Assembly: GCF_000368085.1 (NCBI RefSeq) | Contig: NZ_KB849239.1 | Coordinates: 62,001 to 126,000, forward strand | Length of the DNA: 64,000 nucleotides | Reading direction: 5' to 3' | From: Acinetobacter nosocomialis NIPH 2119 | GTDB lineage: Bacteria; Pseudomonadota; Gammaproteobacteria; Pseudomonadales; Moraxellaceae | In this document: positions 46,477 through 55,717 of the stretch, one piece after another | Position numbering within the stretch: position 1 is the stretch's first letter | Layout: every line of letters begins with the position of its first letter | Translations under genes and position numbers: made by a program | The notes under the pieces: model-generated | Databases searched by the model: none | Seen by the model: the letters and a program-made list of their open reading frames with translations, nothing else | Told to the model about the DNA's origin: nothing

Positions 46477-47712
46477 ATGTTTAAACCAATCTCACTGTAT
46501 ATAGGGTTGAGATATACTCGCGCACGACGCAGTAATCATTTTATTTCTTTTATTGCATTGGTTTCGATGGTCGGTTTGACACTTGGTGTCGCTGTACTGA
46601 TCACGGTACTTTCTGTAATGAACGGTTTTGACCGCGAATTGAAAAATCGTGTTTTGGGAATGGTACCGCAAGCGACAGTTTCTTCAACGCAAATTCTTAC
46701 GGATTGGCCTGAGCTGATTAAACGAGTTGAAAATCATCCCCATGTGACTGGAGTTGCACCTTTTACTCAATTACAAGGTATGTTAACTGCTCAAGGGCAA
46801 GTGGCTGGTATCATGGTGACGGGTATTGATCCGAAATATGAAAAGAATGTATCTATCATTCAAAATCATATTGTTGCCGGTAGCCTCGACTCACTTAAAA
46901 AGGGTGAGTTTGGTATTGTGCTTGGTAAAGACATGGCCGATTCACTTGGTTTACGTCTAAATGACAGTGTGACATTAGTATTACCAGAAGCAACGCCATC
47001 ACCAGCAGGTGTTGTGCCTCGTTTTAAGCGCTTTAAAGTGGTGGGTATTTTCAGCGTAGGTGCTGAAGTGGACTCAATGGTCGGATACATTGCTTTATAT
47101 GATGCATCGACTTTATTGCGTTTACCTGATGGTGCTCAAGGCGTCCGTTTAAAAATGGATGATATTTTTGCAGCACCTCAAGTTGCCGATGATATTGTGA
47201 AAAACTTGCCAAGCAATTTCTACGCAACGAACTGGACCTATACACACGGTAATTTGTTTAATGCCATTCAAATGGAAAAAACATTAGTTGGTTTATTACT
47301 TGTACTGATTATTGTGGTTGCTGCATTTAACATTGTTTCTTCTTTGGTCATGGTGGTAACTGACAAAAAATCGGACATTGCAATTTTACGTACTTTAGGT
47401 GCGTCACCATCCATGATTACTAAAATCTTTATGGTGCAAGGTACAGTGATTGGTGTGATTGGTACAGTTGCGGGCACGGTTTTAGGTGTAATTTTGGCAC
47501 TTACGATCAGTGATATTATTTCTTGGTTTAATAATGTTCTTGGACTTAATTTGTTCGATGCCTATTTTGTACATTACTTACCTTCGTACTTAAGATGGCA
47601 AGACGTGACAATTATCGTGATTGTTTCTTTACTCTTAAGTTTCTTGGCAACAATTTATCCGGCGCTTCGTGCAGCCAAAGTTCAACCTGCCGAGGCATTG
47701 CGTTATGAGTAA
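46477..47712 (+). CDS. lolF: LolF, lipoprotein-releasing ABC permease
   Basis: A 411-aa LolC/LolE-family permease with four helices. LYIGLRYTRARRSNHF followed by ISFIALVSMVGLTLGVAVLI is the LolC-type start, then a large periplasmic domain and three C-terminal helices with KSDIAILRTLGAS. It releases mature lipoproteins to LolA. The start at 46477 matches the family; 46426 would add 17 unrelated residues. Only one such permease is present before lolD, which fits the LolDF (homodimeric LolF) arrangement of Acinetobacter and relatives instead of LolCDE. Calling it LolF is partly from that context. Confidence 0.88.
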   Translation: MFKPISLYIGLRYTRARRSNHFISFIALVSMVGLTLGVAVLITVLSVMNGFDRELKNRVLGMVPQATVSSTQILTDWPELIKRVENHPHVTGVAPFTQLQGMLTAQGQVAGIMVTGIDPKYEKNVSIIQNHIVAGSLDSLKKGEFGIVLGKDMADSLGLRLNDSVTLVLPEATPSPAGVVPRFKRFKVVGIFSVGAEVDSMVGYIALYDASTLLRLPDGAQGVRLKMDDIFAAPQVADDIVKNLPSNFYATNWTYTHGNLFNAIQMEKTLVGLLLVLIIVVAAFNIVSSLVMVVTDKKSDIAILRTLGASPSMITKIFMVQGTVIGVIGTVAGTVLGVILALTISDIISWFNNVLGLNLFDAYFVHYLPSYLRWQDVTIIVIVSLLLSFLATIYPALRAAKVQPAEALRYE

Positions 47713-48391
47713 AGTCGTTCTAGAAGCAAAAGATATTTATAAGCATTTTGATGATGGTAAATCTAAGGTTGAAGTCATTAAAGGTCTTTCTTTACAAGTT
47801 GAAGCAGGACAGTTTGTCTCTATTGTTGGTGCAAGTGGTTCAGGTAAAAGTACTTTGTTACATGTACTCGGTGGCTTAGATCAACCGACTCAAGGCCAAG
47901 TCTTTTTAAATGGTCAGCGCTTTGATAACTTAGGTGAAGCAGAACGTGGTTTTCAACGTAATCAGTATTTAGGTTTCGTTTACCAGTTTCACCATTTATT
48001 GCCTGAATTTAGTGCGCTTGAAAATGTGGCAATGCCTTTAATGCTTCGAGCGGACAGTCAATATAAGTCGGTTAAGGCTCAGGCTGAGTATTTGTTAGAT
48101 CGAGTTGGGTTATCTCATCGTATGGACCATAAACCAGGTGAACTTTCTGGTGGTGAACGTCAACGTGTGGCTCTTGCTCGAGCATTGGTGACTAAGCCTG
48201 CGGTCGTTTTAGCTGATGAACCAACCGGTAATTTGGACCGTAAAACAGCTGTAGGTATTTTCCAATTACTTACCGACTTGAAGAAAGAACTAAATATGGC
48301 GATGCTCATTGTGACCCATGATGAGCAATTAGCTCAGGCAGCAGATTCTATCTTGCATATGGAAGATGGTTTGTGGGTAAGCGGTTCTTAA
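47705..48391 (+). CDS. lolD: LolD, lipoprotein-releasing ABC ATPase
   Basis: A 228-aa ABC ATPase that powers lipoprotein release. It has Walker A GASGSGKST, the Q-loop region YQFHHLLPEFSALENV typical of LolD, signature LSGGERQR, Walker B VVLADEPTGNLD and the H-loop IVTHD. Its ATG overlaps the permease stop by 8 bp, implying translational coupling. Upstream in-frame ATG 47669 lies inside lolF and is not used. A terminator follows. Confidence 0.95.
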   Translation: MSKVVLEAKDIYKHFDDGKSKVEVIKGLSLQVEAGQFVSIVGASGSGKSTLLHVLGGLDQPTQGQVFLNGQRFDNLGEAERGFQRNQYLGFVYQFHHLLPEFSALENVAMPLMLRADSQYKSVKAQAEYLLDRVGLSHRMDHKPGELSGGERQRVALARALVTKPAVVLADEPTGNLDRKTAVGIFQLLTDLKKELNMAMLIVTHDEQLAQAADSILHMEDGLWVSGS

Positions 48392-48417
48392 AAAATTGTC
48401 ATTAAATCACATTGTTA

Positions 48418-48443
48418 AAGCCCACTGAGTTGGGCTTTAATTT
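48418..48443 (+). terminator. Intrinsic terminator after lolD
   Basis: AAAGCCCA pairs with TGGGCTTT (48418-48439), then AATTTT. It ends the lolF-lolD unit. Confidence 0.75.
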
Positions 48444-48474
48444 TGCCCCTAAAATGATAACGACAAGATTTTAA

Positions 48475-50907
48475 ATGTTTAAAATTATTTTATTGGGGTG
48501 GGTTGGTGGTATTGCATTGATGGGCATTAATTTACCTTTAATTATGCAATATGGAAAAGTAGGCAAAGCTCTGCTGTTACTTGCTTTTATTTTCTATCTT
48601 TTTAAACGCTCAGTATTCGTTAGCCGACCATTTTTAAAGGCAATGTATTCTTTGTTATGTGCAGCCAGCCTTTTTGTTGTGGGGTATCAATATGCCGAGA
48701 ATGCGTTGGTCGAACGCTTACAACAAAGAGAAATGGATTCAAAAAATCTCGATATTATTGTTTATATAAATCAACTAAGTGAAGAAAAAGACAATAAAGT
48801 TCAACAAAGTGCTCAAGTATTAAACCTATCTAAAGATCCGGTAAATTGGCTACTGTATTTAAAAAATGATAATCAAAGTATGTTGAAGAGCAATCAAGAA
48901 CTTCAATTAGGCCATTACTATCGACTATCTGGAAAAACAAAACCTGCTCATAGTTACGCCACAGCAGGAGCTTTTGATCAGGAAAAGTGGTTTATTCAGC
49001 GAAATATAATGTCTGGTTTTATTGTTCAGTATATTGAGCCTTTAAGCCTTGATGAAATTTATCGATTGGGATATCAACAGCATTCAAGAGAACAGCAGTC
49101 CTTTTTTAATAGATTTCAAATAAATATAGAAAAGCTGCGCTTAACTTTTAGACATCTATTGGAAAATTCTTCACTACAACAAAAAGGACTAATTTTAGCT
49201 TTGCTGACTGGTGATGAAAGCCTTTTATCAGATGAGACCCAAATACAATTTAAACAATTGGGAATTGCTCACTTGTTAGCGATTTCAGGGCCACATGTAC
49301 TTATTTTTGCCATTATGTTGTCTTGGTCCTGTCATCAAGTCATCTGCCGTTATTATCCTCAAATTTACTTATGGAAACCCAAACAAGTTTTGATGGCTAT
49401 ACCATGCTGTTTCGGTGTTTTAATTTATACAGCTTTTGTGGGTTTCGAAATTCCTGCACTAAGAACATTGTTGTCAGTCTTTATATTTATTTCTTTTATA
49501 TTATTAAAACAACCTCTTAAACCATTTGTATTGCTCATATACAGCGCAAGTTTATTATTACTCATGGACCCGTTTAGTGTCTTGTCTGCAGGGTTTTGGT
49601 TGTCTTATGGGGCATGTTTTATTTTATTAAGAATTTATCAAACTATAGTTCAAATACCTGATCAACATTTTTTAAGCTTACGCTCGAAAATGATTTTTAT
49701 GACTAAGGTGTTAATTGAGTCTCAAGGCAAAATCTTTATTGCATTGAGTCCTTTAACCTTACTTTTCTTTCAACAAATTTCTTGGATTGCTCCATTAACC
49801 AATATTGTTGCGGTGCCTATCGTTGGTGGGATTATTGTTCCTTTAAATATTCTGGCTGCTTGTACATGGTTTATTGTCAAACCATTTGGAAACATGCTTT
49901 TTTATTTCAATGATATCTTGCTCAGTATATTGCTGAGTTGTTTAGGCTTATTAGAAAAACTGTCTTTACCACTACAAGGTATAAGCTTGACGCCACTGGC
50001 TTTATTCGCAGTGAGTTTAGGCATCCTTATTTTATTTTTGCCTAAAGGCATTTTGCCAAAAACATGGGGAATGCTCTGTTGTTTACCTCTCATTGTTGTG
50101 AATAAAACGAACCAACCAATTCAACTTCATATTTTAGATGTTGGGCAGGGGCAGGCTATTTTCTTGCAGCAGCCTGAACAAAACTGGCTAATTGATACAG
50201 GTGGTTCTTATGATGAAAAGATCTTTAGTATTGGTCAAAATGTTGTAGTTCCATTCTTACGCCAACAAGGAGTGAAGCGATTAGATCGTGTTGTGCTCTC
50301 TCATCTTGATCAAGATCATAGTGGGGCTTTTCCTTTCATTCAGCAGGAGATTCCTATAAAGCAGGTTCTCTCAAATGAGCAATCTTCCACTACTCTAAAG
50401 CAGCCATTTCAGTATTGTCATCAAGGTCAACAATGGCAATATCCTGAGTTAGATATTCAAATTTTATGGCCTAAAGAAAAAGATTTGGCTTTTGTCCATT
50501 CTGAACAGAATCAATATTCCTGTGTGGTATATCTGCATTTTAAAGGAATTAGTGATTACCAAAATTTTCTGATTATGGGAGACGCTGGATGGGAGGCAGA
50601 ATACGAATTGTTAGAAGACTATCCAAGTTTAAAAGTAGATGTTTTGGTATTAGGCCATCATGGAAGCAAGCACAGTTCGGCTTATGATTTTTTAGCAACC
50701 CTAAAACCAAAACTGGCAATTGCATCGGCAGGGTTTGATAACCGTTATGGCCATCCAAGCCAAGAGGTTATCAATCGTTTAAAAGCCCTTCATATCCCGC
50801 TTAAAAGTACAGTAGAGCAAGGAACGTTAAGTTTTGTTTTGGAAAACCAAAAAATAGTTTTACACAACCGACGTTTTGAGCGCCTCTGGTTGCGTAGAGT
50901 TCCCTAA
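48475..50907 (+). CDS. comEC: ComEC/Rec2, DNA uptake channel
   Basis: An 810-aa competence protein that moves single-stranded DNA across the inner membrane. It has an N-terminal OB-like domain with ENSSLQQKGLILALLTGDES, a central polytopic region including HLLAISGPHVLIFA (the ComEC competence domain), and a C-terminal metallo-beta-lactamase-like domain. In the latter are HILDVGQGQAIFLQ, DTGGSYDE, SHLDQDHSGAF and LGHHGSKHSS. The last fits a nuclease-like metal site; DQDH and HHGS retain the metal-binding residues. Its 3' end overlaps the convergent acyltransferase gene by 48 bp. Confidence 0.93.
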   Translation: MFKIILLGWVGGIALMGINLPLIMQYGKVGKALLLLAFIFYLFKRSVFVSRPFLKAMYSLLCAASLFVVGYQYAENALVERLQQREMDSKNLDIIVYINQLSEEKDNKVQQSAQVLNLSKDPVNWLLYLKNDNQSMLKSNQELQLGHYYRLSGKTKPAHSYATAGAFDQEKWFIQRNIMSGFIVQYIEPLSLDEIYRLGYQQHSREQQSFFNRFQINIEKLRLTFRHLLENSSLQQKGLILALLTGDESLLSDETQIQFKQLGIAHLLAISGPHVLIFAIMLSWSCHQVICRYYPQIYLWKPKQVLMAIPCCFGVLIYTAFVGFEIPALRTLLSVFIFISFILLKQPLKPFVLLIYSASLLLLMDPFSVLSAGFWLSYGACFILLRIYQTIVQIPDQHFLSLRSKMIFMTKVLIESQGKIFIALSPLTLLFFQQISWIAPLTNIVAVPIVGGIIVPLNILAACTWFIVKPFGNMLFYFNDILLSILLSCLGLLEKLSLPLQGISLTPLALFAVSLGILILFLPKGILPKTWGMLCCLPLIVVNKTNQPIQLHILDVGQGQAIFLQQPEQNWLIDTGGSYDEKIFSIGQNVVVPFLRQQGVKRLDRVVLSHLDQDHSGAFPFIQQEIPIKQVLSNEQSSTTLKQPFQYCHQGQQWQYPELDIQILWPKEKDLAFVHSEQNQYSCVVYLHFKGISDYQNFLIMGDAGWEAEYELLEDYPSLKVDVLVLGHHGSKHSSAYDFLATLKPKLAIASAGFDNRYGHPSQEVINRLKALHIPLKSTVEQGTLSFVLENQKIVLHNRRFERLWLRRVP

Positions 50908-51843
50908 AGCTTCAGCCTTGAGCCTATTCACGGTTTTAATCGCTTCTGCAGGGTCAATATTATAAACATTGTCTAAAGCTGGGTTTGCTTTAAAGCGTTT
51001 ATAGCTCCAGTGATAGTGTTCTGGATATTTATGGATGAGTTGCTCAATTGCCTGATGGATGACATAAGTACCATCGTCTGCAGTTCCTTCATAGATCTTC
51101 TCATCCATTGGTTCGATATGCATGGTAAAACCATCATTTTCATTACGGATCGCATAAAGGAATAAAGCTTTTGCCTTAGTCTTCTGGATGAGTTTTGCAC
51201 TTAAATTACTTGAAGCAAGTGGCACACCAAAATAGTTCACCATATCTCCCCCAATGTTCGGAGTATGATCTGGCAAAATTACTGTAGTTTCACCTTGTTT
51301 GAGTGCTTTAAAAATTTGTCTTACACCAGTTTCATCGGTCGGGACTAGATTTGCTTGTTCACGACTGCGAGCTTCTCGTACAAAACGGTCAGCATCATCA
51401 TTTTTCACTGGTTTATATAAAATAGTCATTGCTGTGAACTGAGCACACCATGCATTCATGACTTCCCAAGTGCCAAAATGAGGAACAATGAGTACAACAC
51501 CTTTTTTTGCTGCTAAAGCATCGTGAAAGTATTGTTCGCCTTCTATCCGATGGATACGAGCAATATTCTCTTCATTAGATGAACCCCAGATACTTAAAAA
51601 CTCGAAATATGAGGTTAATTCATTACGTACAGCTTTTTCTGTAATTGCTATACGTTGCTGTGGTGTTAAGTGGGGCAGTGCAATTCTTAAGTTAAGCTCT
51701 ATACTTTTTGAAGTTTTAGTAATTTTTAAAGTATTTACAAGGCCAGCCAATAGACGAGCAATAGAACGCCCAAATTGAATAGGTAGTCGGCTAAATGTTT
51801 TGAGTAATTGATAGTTCATGCTTTTTGAATCTGGTCTGGTCAT
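50860..51843 (-). CDS. LpxL/LpxM-type lysophospholipid acyltransferase
   Basis: A 327-aa acyltransferase of the Lpx_LpxM family that adds a secondary acyl chain to lipid A or similar glycolipid on the cytosolic face. The catalytic H-x4-E motif is HFGTWE, and the family blocks YKPVKNDDADRFVREAR, ILPDHTPNIGGDMVNYFG and HWSYKRFK are seen. Which of LpxL or LpxM it is cannot be settled. No good ribosome-binding site precedes the ATG at 51843; an in-frame ATG lies at 51819. It overlaps the 3' end of comEC by 48 bp. Confidence 0.87.
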   Translation of the reverse strand: MTRPDSKSMNYQLLKTFSRLPIQFGRSIARLLAGLVNTLKITKTSKSIELNLRIALPHLTPQQRIAITEKAVRNELTSYFEFLSIWGSSNEENIARIHRIEGEQYFHDALAAKKGVVLIVPHFGTWEVMNAWCAQFTAMTILYKPVKNDDADRFVREARSREQANLVPTDETGVRQIFKALKQGETTVILPDHTPNIGGDMVNYFGVPLASSNLSAKLIQKTKAKALFLYAIRNENDGFTMHIEPMDEKIYEGTADDGTYVIHQAIEQLIHKYPEHYHWSYKRFKANPALDNVYNIDPAEAIKTVNRLKAEALGNSTQPEALKTSVV

Positions 51844-51975
51844 CTATAGCAGTAAGGAGGAAACAACAAGTAAAAAAAGACAAAAATATTATAAATGAAA
51901 TCATATTATTTAGACAGTTTTTATCAAATCAACGTATATAATGACATCATTTCGATTGATTTGGATTGGAATTTT

Positions 51976-52992
51976 ATGTCCGATTGGCCACCAAAACCAC
52001 AAAATGAACCTATAACCTCTAAACAGAACGGACCGGAATGGCAAATCCTTGAGAAAGCTGTGCTGGCTTCTGTAGAAGAACAACGCCGTAGTCGTCGCTG
52101 GGGTATATTCTTTAAAACACTTACTTTTATTTATCTATTGTTCATTGTTGTGTTAATGGGCAAAGGTTGTTCGACCAGCAAAGAAGGCTCAGCAGCAAGT
52201 AGTAGCAGTGCTCATCTGGCTGTGGTTGATATTGTTGGAACCATTGATGCTTCAAGCAATCAAGCAGTAAATAGTGAAGATACGAATAAAGCGCTTAAAC
52301 GCGCCTTTGAAGCTTCAAATAGCAAAGCAATTGCACTTAATATTAATTCTCCTGGCGGTTCTCCTGTTCAGTCGGATGAAATTTGGCAAGAAATTCGCTA
52401 TTTGAAAAAAGAACATCCTGACAAGAAAGTCTATGCAGTGATTGGCGATATGGGTGCTTCAGGTGCTTATTATATTGCTTCTGCGGCTGATGAAATTATT
52501 GTGAATCCATCAAGTTTGGTAGGCTCAATTGGTGTCATTATGCCGAACTATGGCATTACTGGTTTAGCTCAAAAACTTGGAATTGAAGACCGTACTTTGA
52601 CAGCGGGCACCAATAAAGACATTTTAAGTATGACAAAACCGATTAATCCTGTACAACGAGAGCATATTCAATCTGTACTCGATAATGTCCATACTCATTT
52701 TATTAATGCAGTGAAAGAAGGACGCGGGAAACGCTTAAAATCAAATGATCCTGCTATTTTCTCAGGTCTTTTCTGGACTGGCGAGCAAGCAATCCAGTTG
52801 GGTGTCGCTGACCGCTCAGGTAACATTACGAGCTTGATGCGTGAACTGAAGCTTGATAATAAAGTTGACTACACAATTGAACGTAATCCACTGCAATCTA
52901 TTTTAGGTCGAATGGGAGCAGAAATGGGTAAAGGTTTAAGTGAGTCAGTTGCTCAACGTTTACAGACGAGCCAAGACGCAAAGCTACAATAA
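51976..52992 (+). CDS. S49-family signal peptide peptidase (SppA/SohB-like)
   Basis: A 338-aa membrane protease. An N-terminal cytosolic tail is followed by one helix (FFKTLTFIYLLFIVVLMG), a Ser-rich linker and the periplasmic protease domain. The catalytic Ser162 lies in GDMGASGAYYIA and Lys214 in TNKDIL; the 52-residue spacing equals that of SohB (Ser178/Lys230). The INSPGGSPV block is the conserved strand-turn. The start at 51976 (MSDWPPKP) is preferred over 51895, which adds 27 residues not seen in relatives. It overlaps no gene and precedes the hydrolase at 53012. Confidence 0.9.
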   Translation: MSDWPPKPQNEPITSKQNGPEWQILEKAVLASVEEQRRSRRWGIFFKTLTFIYLLFIVVLMGKGCSTSKEGSAASSSSAHLAVVDIVGTIDASSNQAVNSEDTNKALKRAFEASNSKAIALNINSPGGSPVQSDEIWQEIRYLKKEHPDKKVYAVIGDMGASGAYYIASAADEIIVNPSSLVGSIGVIMPNYGITGLAQKLGIEDRTLTAGTNKDILSMTKPINPVQREHIQSVLDNVHTHFINAVKEGRGKRLKSNDPAIFSGLFWTGEQAIQLGVADRSGNITSLMRELKLDNKVDYTIERNPLQSILGRMGAEMGKGLSESVAQRLQTSQDAKLQ

Positions 52993-53011
52993 TTTAAATC
53001 AGGATAACGGT

Positions 53012-53821
53012 ATGTCAGTAAAACCGGTTATACACTTTGCGCATGCCAATGGCGTGCCGTCTAAGGTGTATCAAAAGTTGTTTGATCAATTAAAAGATGA
53101 GTATGACGTAATTTATGTTCCACTCATTGGGCCTGACAAACGTTATCCGATTACCAATCACTGGCCTTTTTTGGTTGATCAGGTGATTGATAGTATTGTA
53201 CGCCAAGCGAAGGGGCGCAAGGTGATTGGACTTGGTCATTCGTTAGGTTCAGTTTTAACCTTAATGGCATCTTTTAAACGCCCTGAGCTTTTTTCACAAG
53301 TAATTATGCTAGATCCGCCTCTTATTTTGGGTCGATACTCTTTTGCTTTTCATATGGCAAAATTATTTAAACCTAAAATAGTCGATGACATGACACCTGC
53401 GGGTTTATCTGCACGTCGTCGTGAGCATTGGGAGTCTCGTGAGCAAGCCGCTGCATTGTTACGTCCAAAAGGTTTTTATAAAGACTTTGATGAAGACTGC
53501 TTTCAAGCCTATATTGACTATGCTTTAAAAGAAGATCCAGTTCGTGGCGGTGTTACTTTAACTATTTCTCGTGAAGATGAAGTTGCGATATTCCGTAAAA
53601 ATCCTTCTTGGTGGTGGCTACCTATGCCAAAACCGAAAATGCCTGTACATCTAGTCGTGGGTAAAGAGAGTGCCTTCTTAAAAAGAGGTTTTCCTCAAAT
53701 GGCAAAGCGTAAAATGGGAATTCCATTTAGTGTGGTTGAAGGAGGGCATATGTTCCCTCTAGAGCATCCAATTGATACAGTGAATTATATTAAGAAGCTT
53801 ATTCATAGCAATTCACGCTAA
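53012..53821 (+). CDS. Alpha/beta hydrolase
   Basis: A 269-aa soluble alpha/beta-hydrolase. FAHANGVPSKVY opens it, the nucleophile elbow is GLGHSLGSV (Ser nucleophile) and the C-terminal EGGHMFPLEHP gives the catalytic His. The remaining residues fit a lipase/esterase-like fold. The start at 53012 has AGGA upstream; a frame from 52940 would overlap the protease gene. It follows the S49 gene by 19 bp and ends in a palindromic terminator. Confidence 0.85.
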   Translation: MSVKPVIHFAHANGVPSKVYQKLFDQLKDEYDVIYVPLIGPDKRYPITNHWPFLVDQVIDSIVRQAKGRKVIGLGHSLGSVLTLMASFKRPELFSQVIMLDPPLILGRYSFAFHMAKLFKPKIVDDMTPAGLSARRREHWESREQAAALLRPKGFYKDFDEDCFQAYIDYALKEDPVRGGVTLTISREDEVAIFRKNPSWWWLPMPKPKMPVHLVVGKESAFLKRGFPQMAKRKMGIPFSVVEGGHMFPLEHPIDTVNYIKKLIHSNSR

Positions 53822-53833
53822 TAAGACTTTTAT

Positions 53834-53865
53834 AAAAAAAGGACATGCATGCATGTCCTTTTTTT
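53834..53865. terminator. Bidirectional terminator
   Basis: A perfect palindrome: AAAAAAAGGACATGCA and its complement TGCATGTCCTTTTTTT. It lies between the convergent alpha/beta hydrolase and purN. Confidence 0.9.
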
Positions 53866-53885
53866 ACTTACGTTGAGCAAATCTT

Positions 53886-54515
53886 TTACCAAGATGCAAA
53901 ACGAATAGGGTGTTCAAGAATTTGATTACGGAAATAGGCTTGTCCATCTTTCCATGTCAGCTGGCCATTACATAACCATTCTGCAACTTGAGGATAAATA
54001 AAATGCTCAAGTTTATGTACACGTTCTGCCAAAGAAGCAACATTGTCATGTTCTTTGACTTCAATTGCAGATTGAGCAATTGCTTGACCAGCATCAAGTT
54101 CAGAAGTTACAAAGTGAACTGTACAACCATGCAATCGATCGCCCGTATTTAATACACGCTGATGTGTATTAACACCTTTATAAGCAGGTAATAGCGAAGG
54201 ATGGATATTGAGCATTTTACCTTGCCATTTATCGACAAAGTTTGCAGTTAAAATACGCATGAAGCCAGCTAAAATAACGATATCAGCTTGCCATGCCATA
54301 AGTTGCTGATGCATCGCTTCATCAAAATCGGCACGACTAGGAAAGTCTTTATGCGAAATTACCGCTGTTGCGATATTGGCATTTTGAGCACGCTCTAGGG
54401 CATAAGCATCGGCTTTATTGGACAATACACCTACAATTTGCCCTGATAGACGTGCATCTATCAAGGCTTGTAAGTTACTGCCGTTCCCAGAGACTAGAAC
54501 AGCAATTTTCATCAT
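53886..54515 (-). CDS. purN: PurN, phosphoribosylglycinamide formyltransferase
   Basis: A 209-aa GAR transformylase that uses 10-formyl-THF to formylate GAR in purine synthesis. It begins [43 protein letters not shown] (Asn, His) and [15 protein letters not shown] (Asp) are the catalytic blocks. The first ATG overlaps the purM stop, giving coupling; the following ATG at 54512 is an alternative. It shares the convergent terminator with the upstream hydrolase gene. Confidence 0.96.
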
Positions 54516-55582
54516 TCAAAGATCACACGAATTTTTTCGTCTGCACCTTCCACTGATTCAGCATTTTCTTGGATATGTCCGATTTTCCAAGCTTTTTCAC
54601 CTTGAGCATTAAGCACTTCAATTGCTTTTTCTGCATCATTTGCGTCAACTGCAATCACCATACCTACACCACAGTTAAAGGTACGGTACATTTCAAAACG
54701 TTCTACATTACCTTCACGTTGTAGAAGTTTGAATAATTCTGGCCATTCCCAAGAAGCTTCATTAATGACAGCTTGAGCACCATTTGGTAATACACGCGGT
54801 AAGTTACCAGGTAAACCGCCACCAGTGATGTGTGCCATAGCATGCACATCAACTTGTTTGCAAAGCTCAAGAACTGGTTTTACATAAATACGTGTTGGTT
54901 CCATTGCGACATCTGCAAGAGGACGGCCATCAATCACTTGAGTTAAGTCTACATTCTTAACATCAAGGATTTTACGTAGTAATGAATAACCATTTGAGTG
55001 AGCACCACTTGATGCAACACCAATAAGTACATCACCAGATTTTACTTTAGAGCCATCAATAATTTTGCTTTGCTCAACAACACCCACTGCAAAACCAGCA
55101 AGATCGTAATCTTCACCTTCATACATACCAGGCATTTCAGCTGTTTCACCACCTACAAGTGCACAACCTGCAAGTTCACAACCTTTACCGATACCAGTAA
55201 CTACGTTTGCAGCTACGTCTACATTTAAGTGACCAGTTGCATAATAGTCGAGGAAGAATAATGGTTCTGCACCACAAACCAAAAGATCGTTAACACACAT
55301 AGCGACAAGATCTTGGCCGATTGTGTCATGACGATTAAGGTTAAGTGCTAAACGTAATTTAGTACCTACACCGTCAGTTCCAGAAACCAAAACAGGTTCT
55401 TCGTAACCTTTAGGAATTTTGCATAGTGCACCAAAGCCACCAAGTCCGCCCATTACTTCTGGACGAGTTGTACGTTTAGCGACTGACTTGATACGATCGA
55501 CCAGTGCGTCGCCCGCTTCAATGTCAACACCCGCATCTTTGTAGCTTAAACCGGTATTTGGGGTAGAAGTTGAGTTGCTCAT
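54512..55582 (-). CDS. purM: PurM, phosphoribosylformylglycinamidine cyclo-ligase
   Basis: A 356-aa AIR synthetase that closes the imidazole ring with ATP. Early [19 protein letters not shown] is the family start, [10 protein letters not shown] the nucleotide-binding loop, and [12 protein letters not shown] and [13 protein letters not shown] conserved blocks. It overlaps purN by 4 bp, and the pair is a standard operon. The divergent gene 136 bp away encodes a PerM-type membrane protein, followed by hda, an order common in gammaproteobacteria. Confidence 0.97.
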
Positions 55583-55717
55583 AAATGAAGTCTCCGCATT
55601 GGCGGCAGATTATAACCTGAATATACGAAACTCTTATGTTATTTATGCTCGAAAATGCTATCTTTAATAAAAATATTTTTCCATTTATAACGATTAAATC
55701 AAAAAAGGCTAGATTTT

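Noticed and set aside
51852..51860. TAAGGAGGA, a strong ribosome-binding site on the + strand
   Set aside because: No ATG, GTG or TTG lies 4 to 14 bases downstream. The nearest start is 36 bases away, and the preferred start of the protease is 51976, so the match is probably chance.
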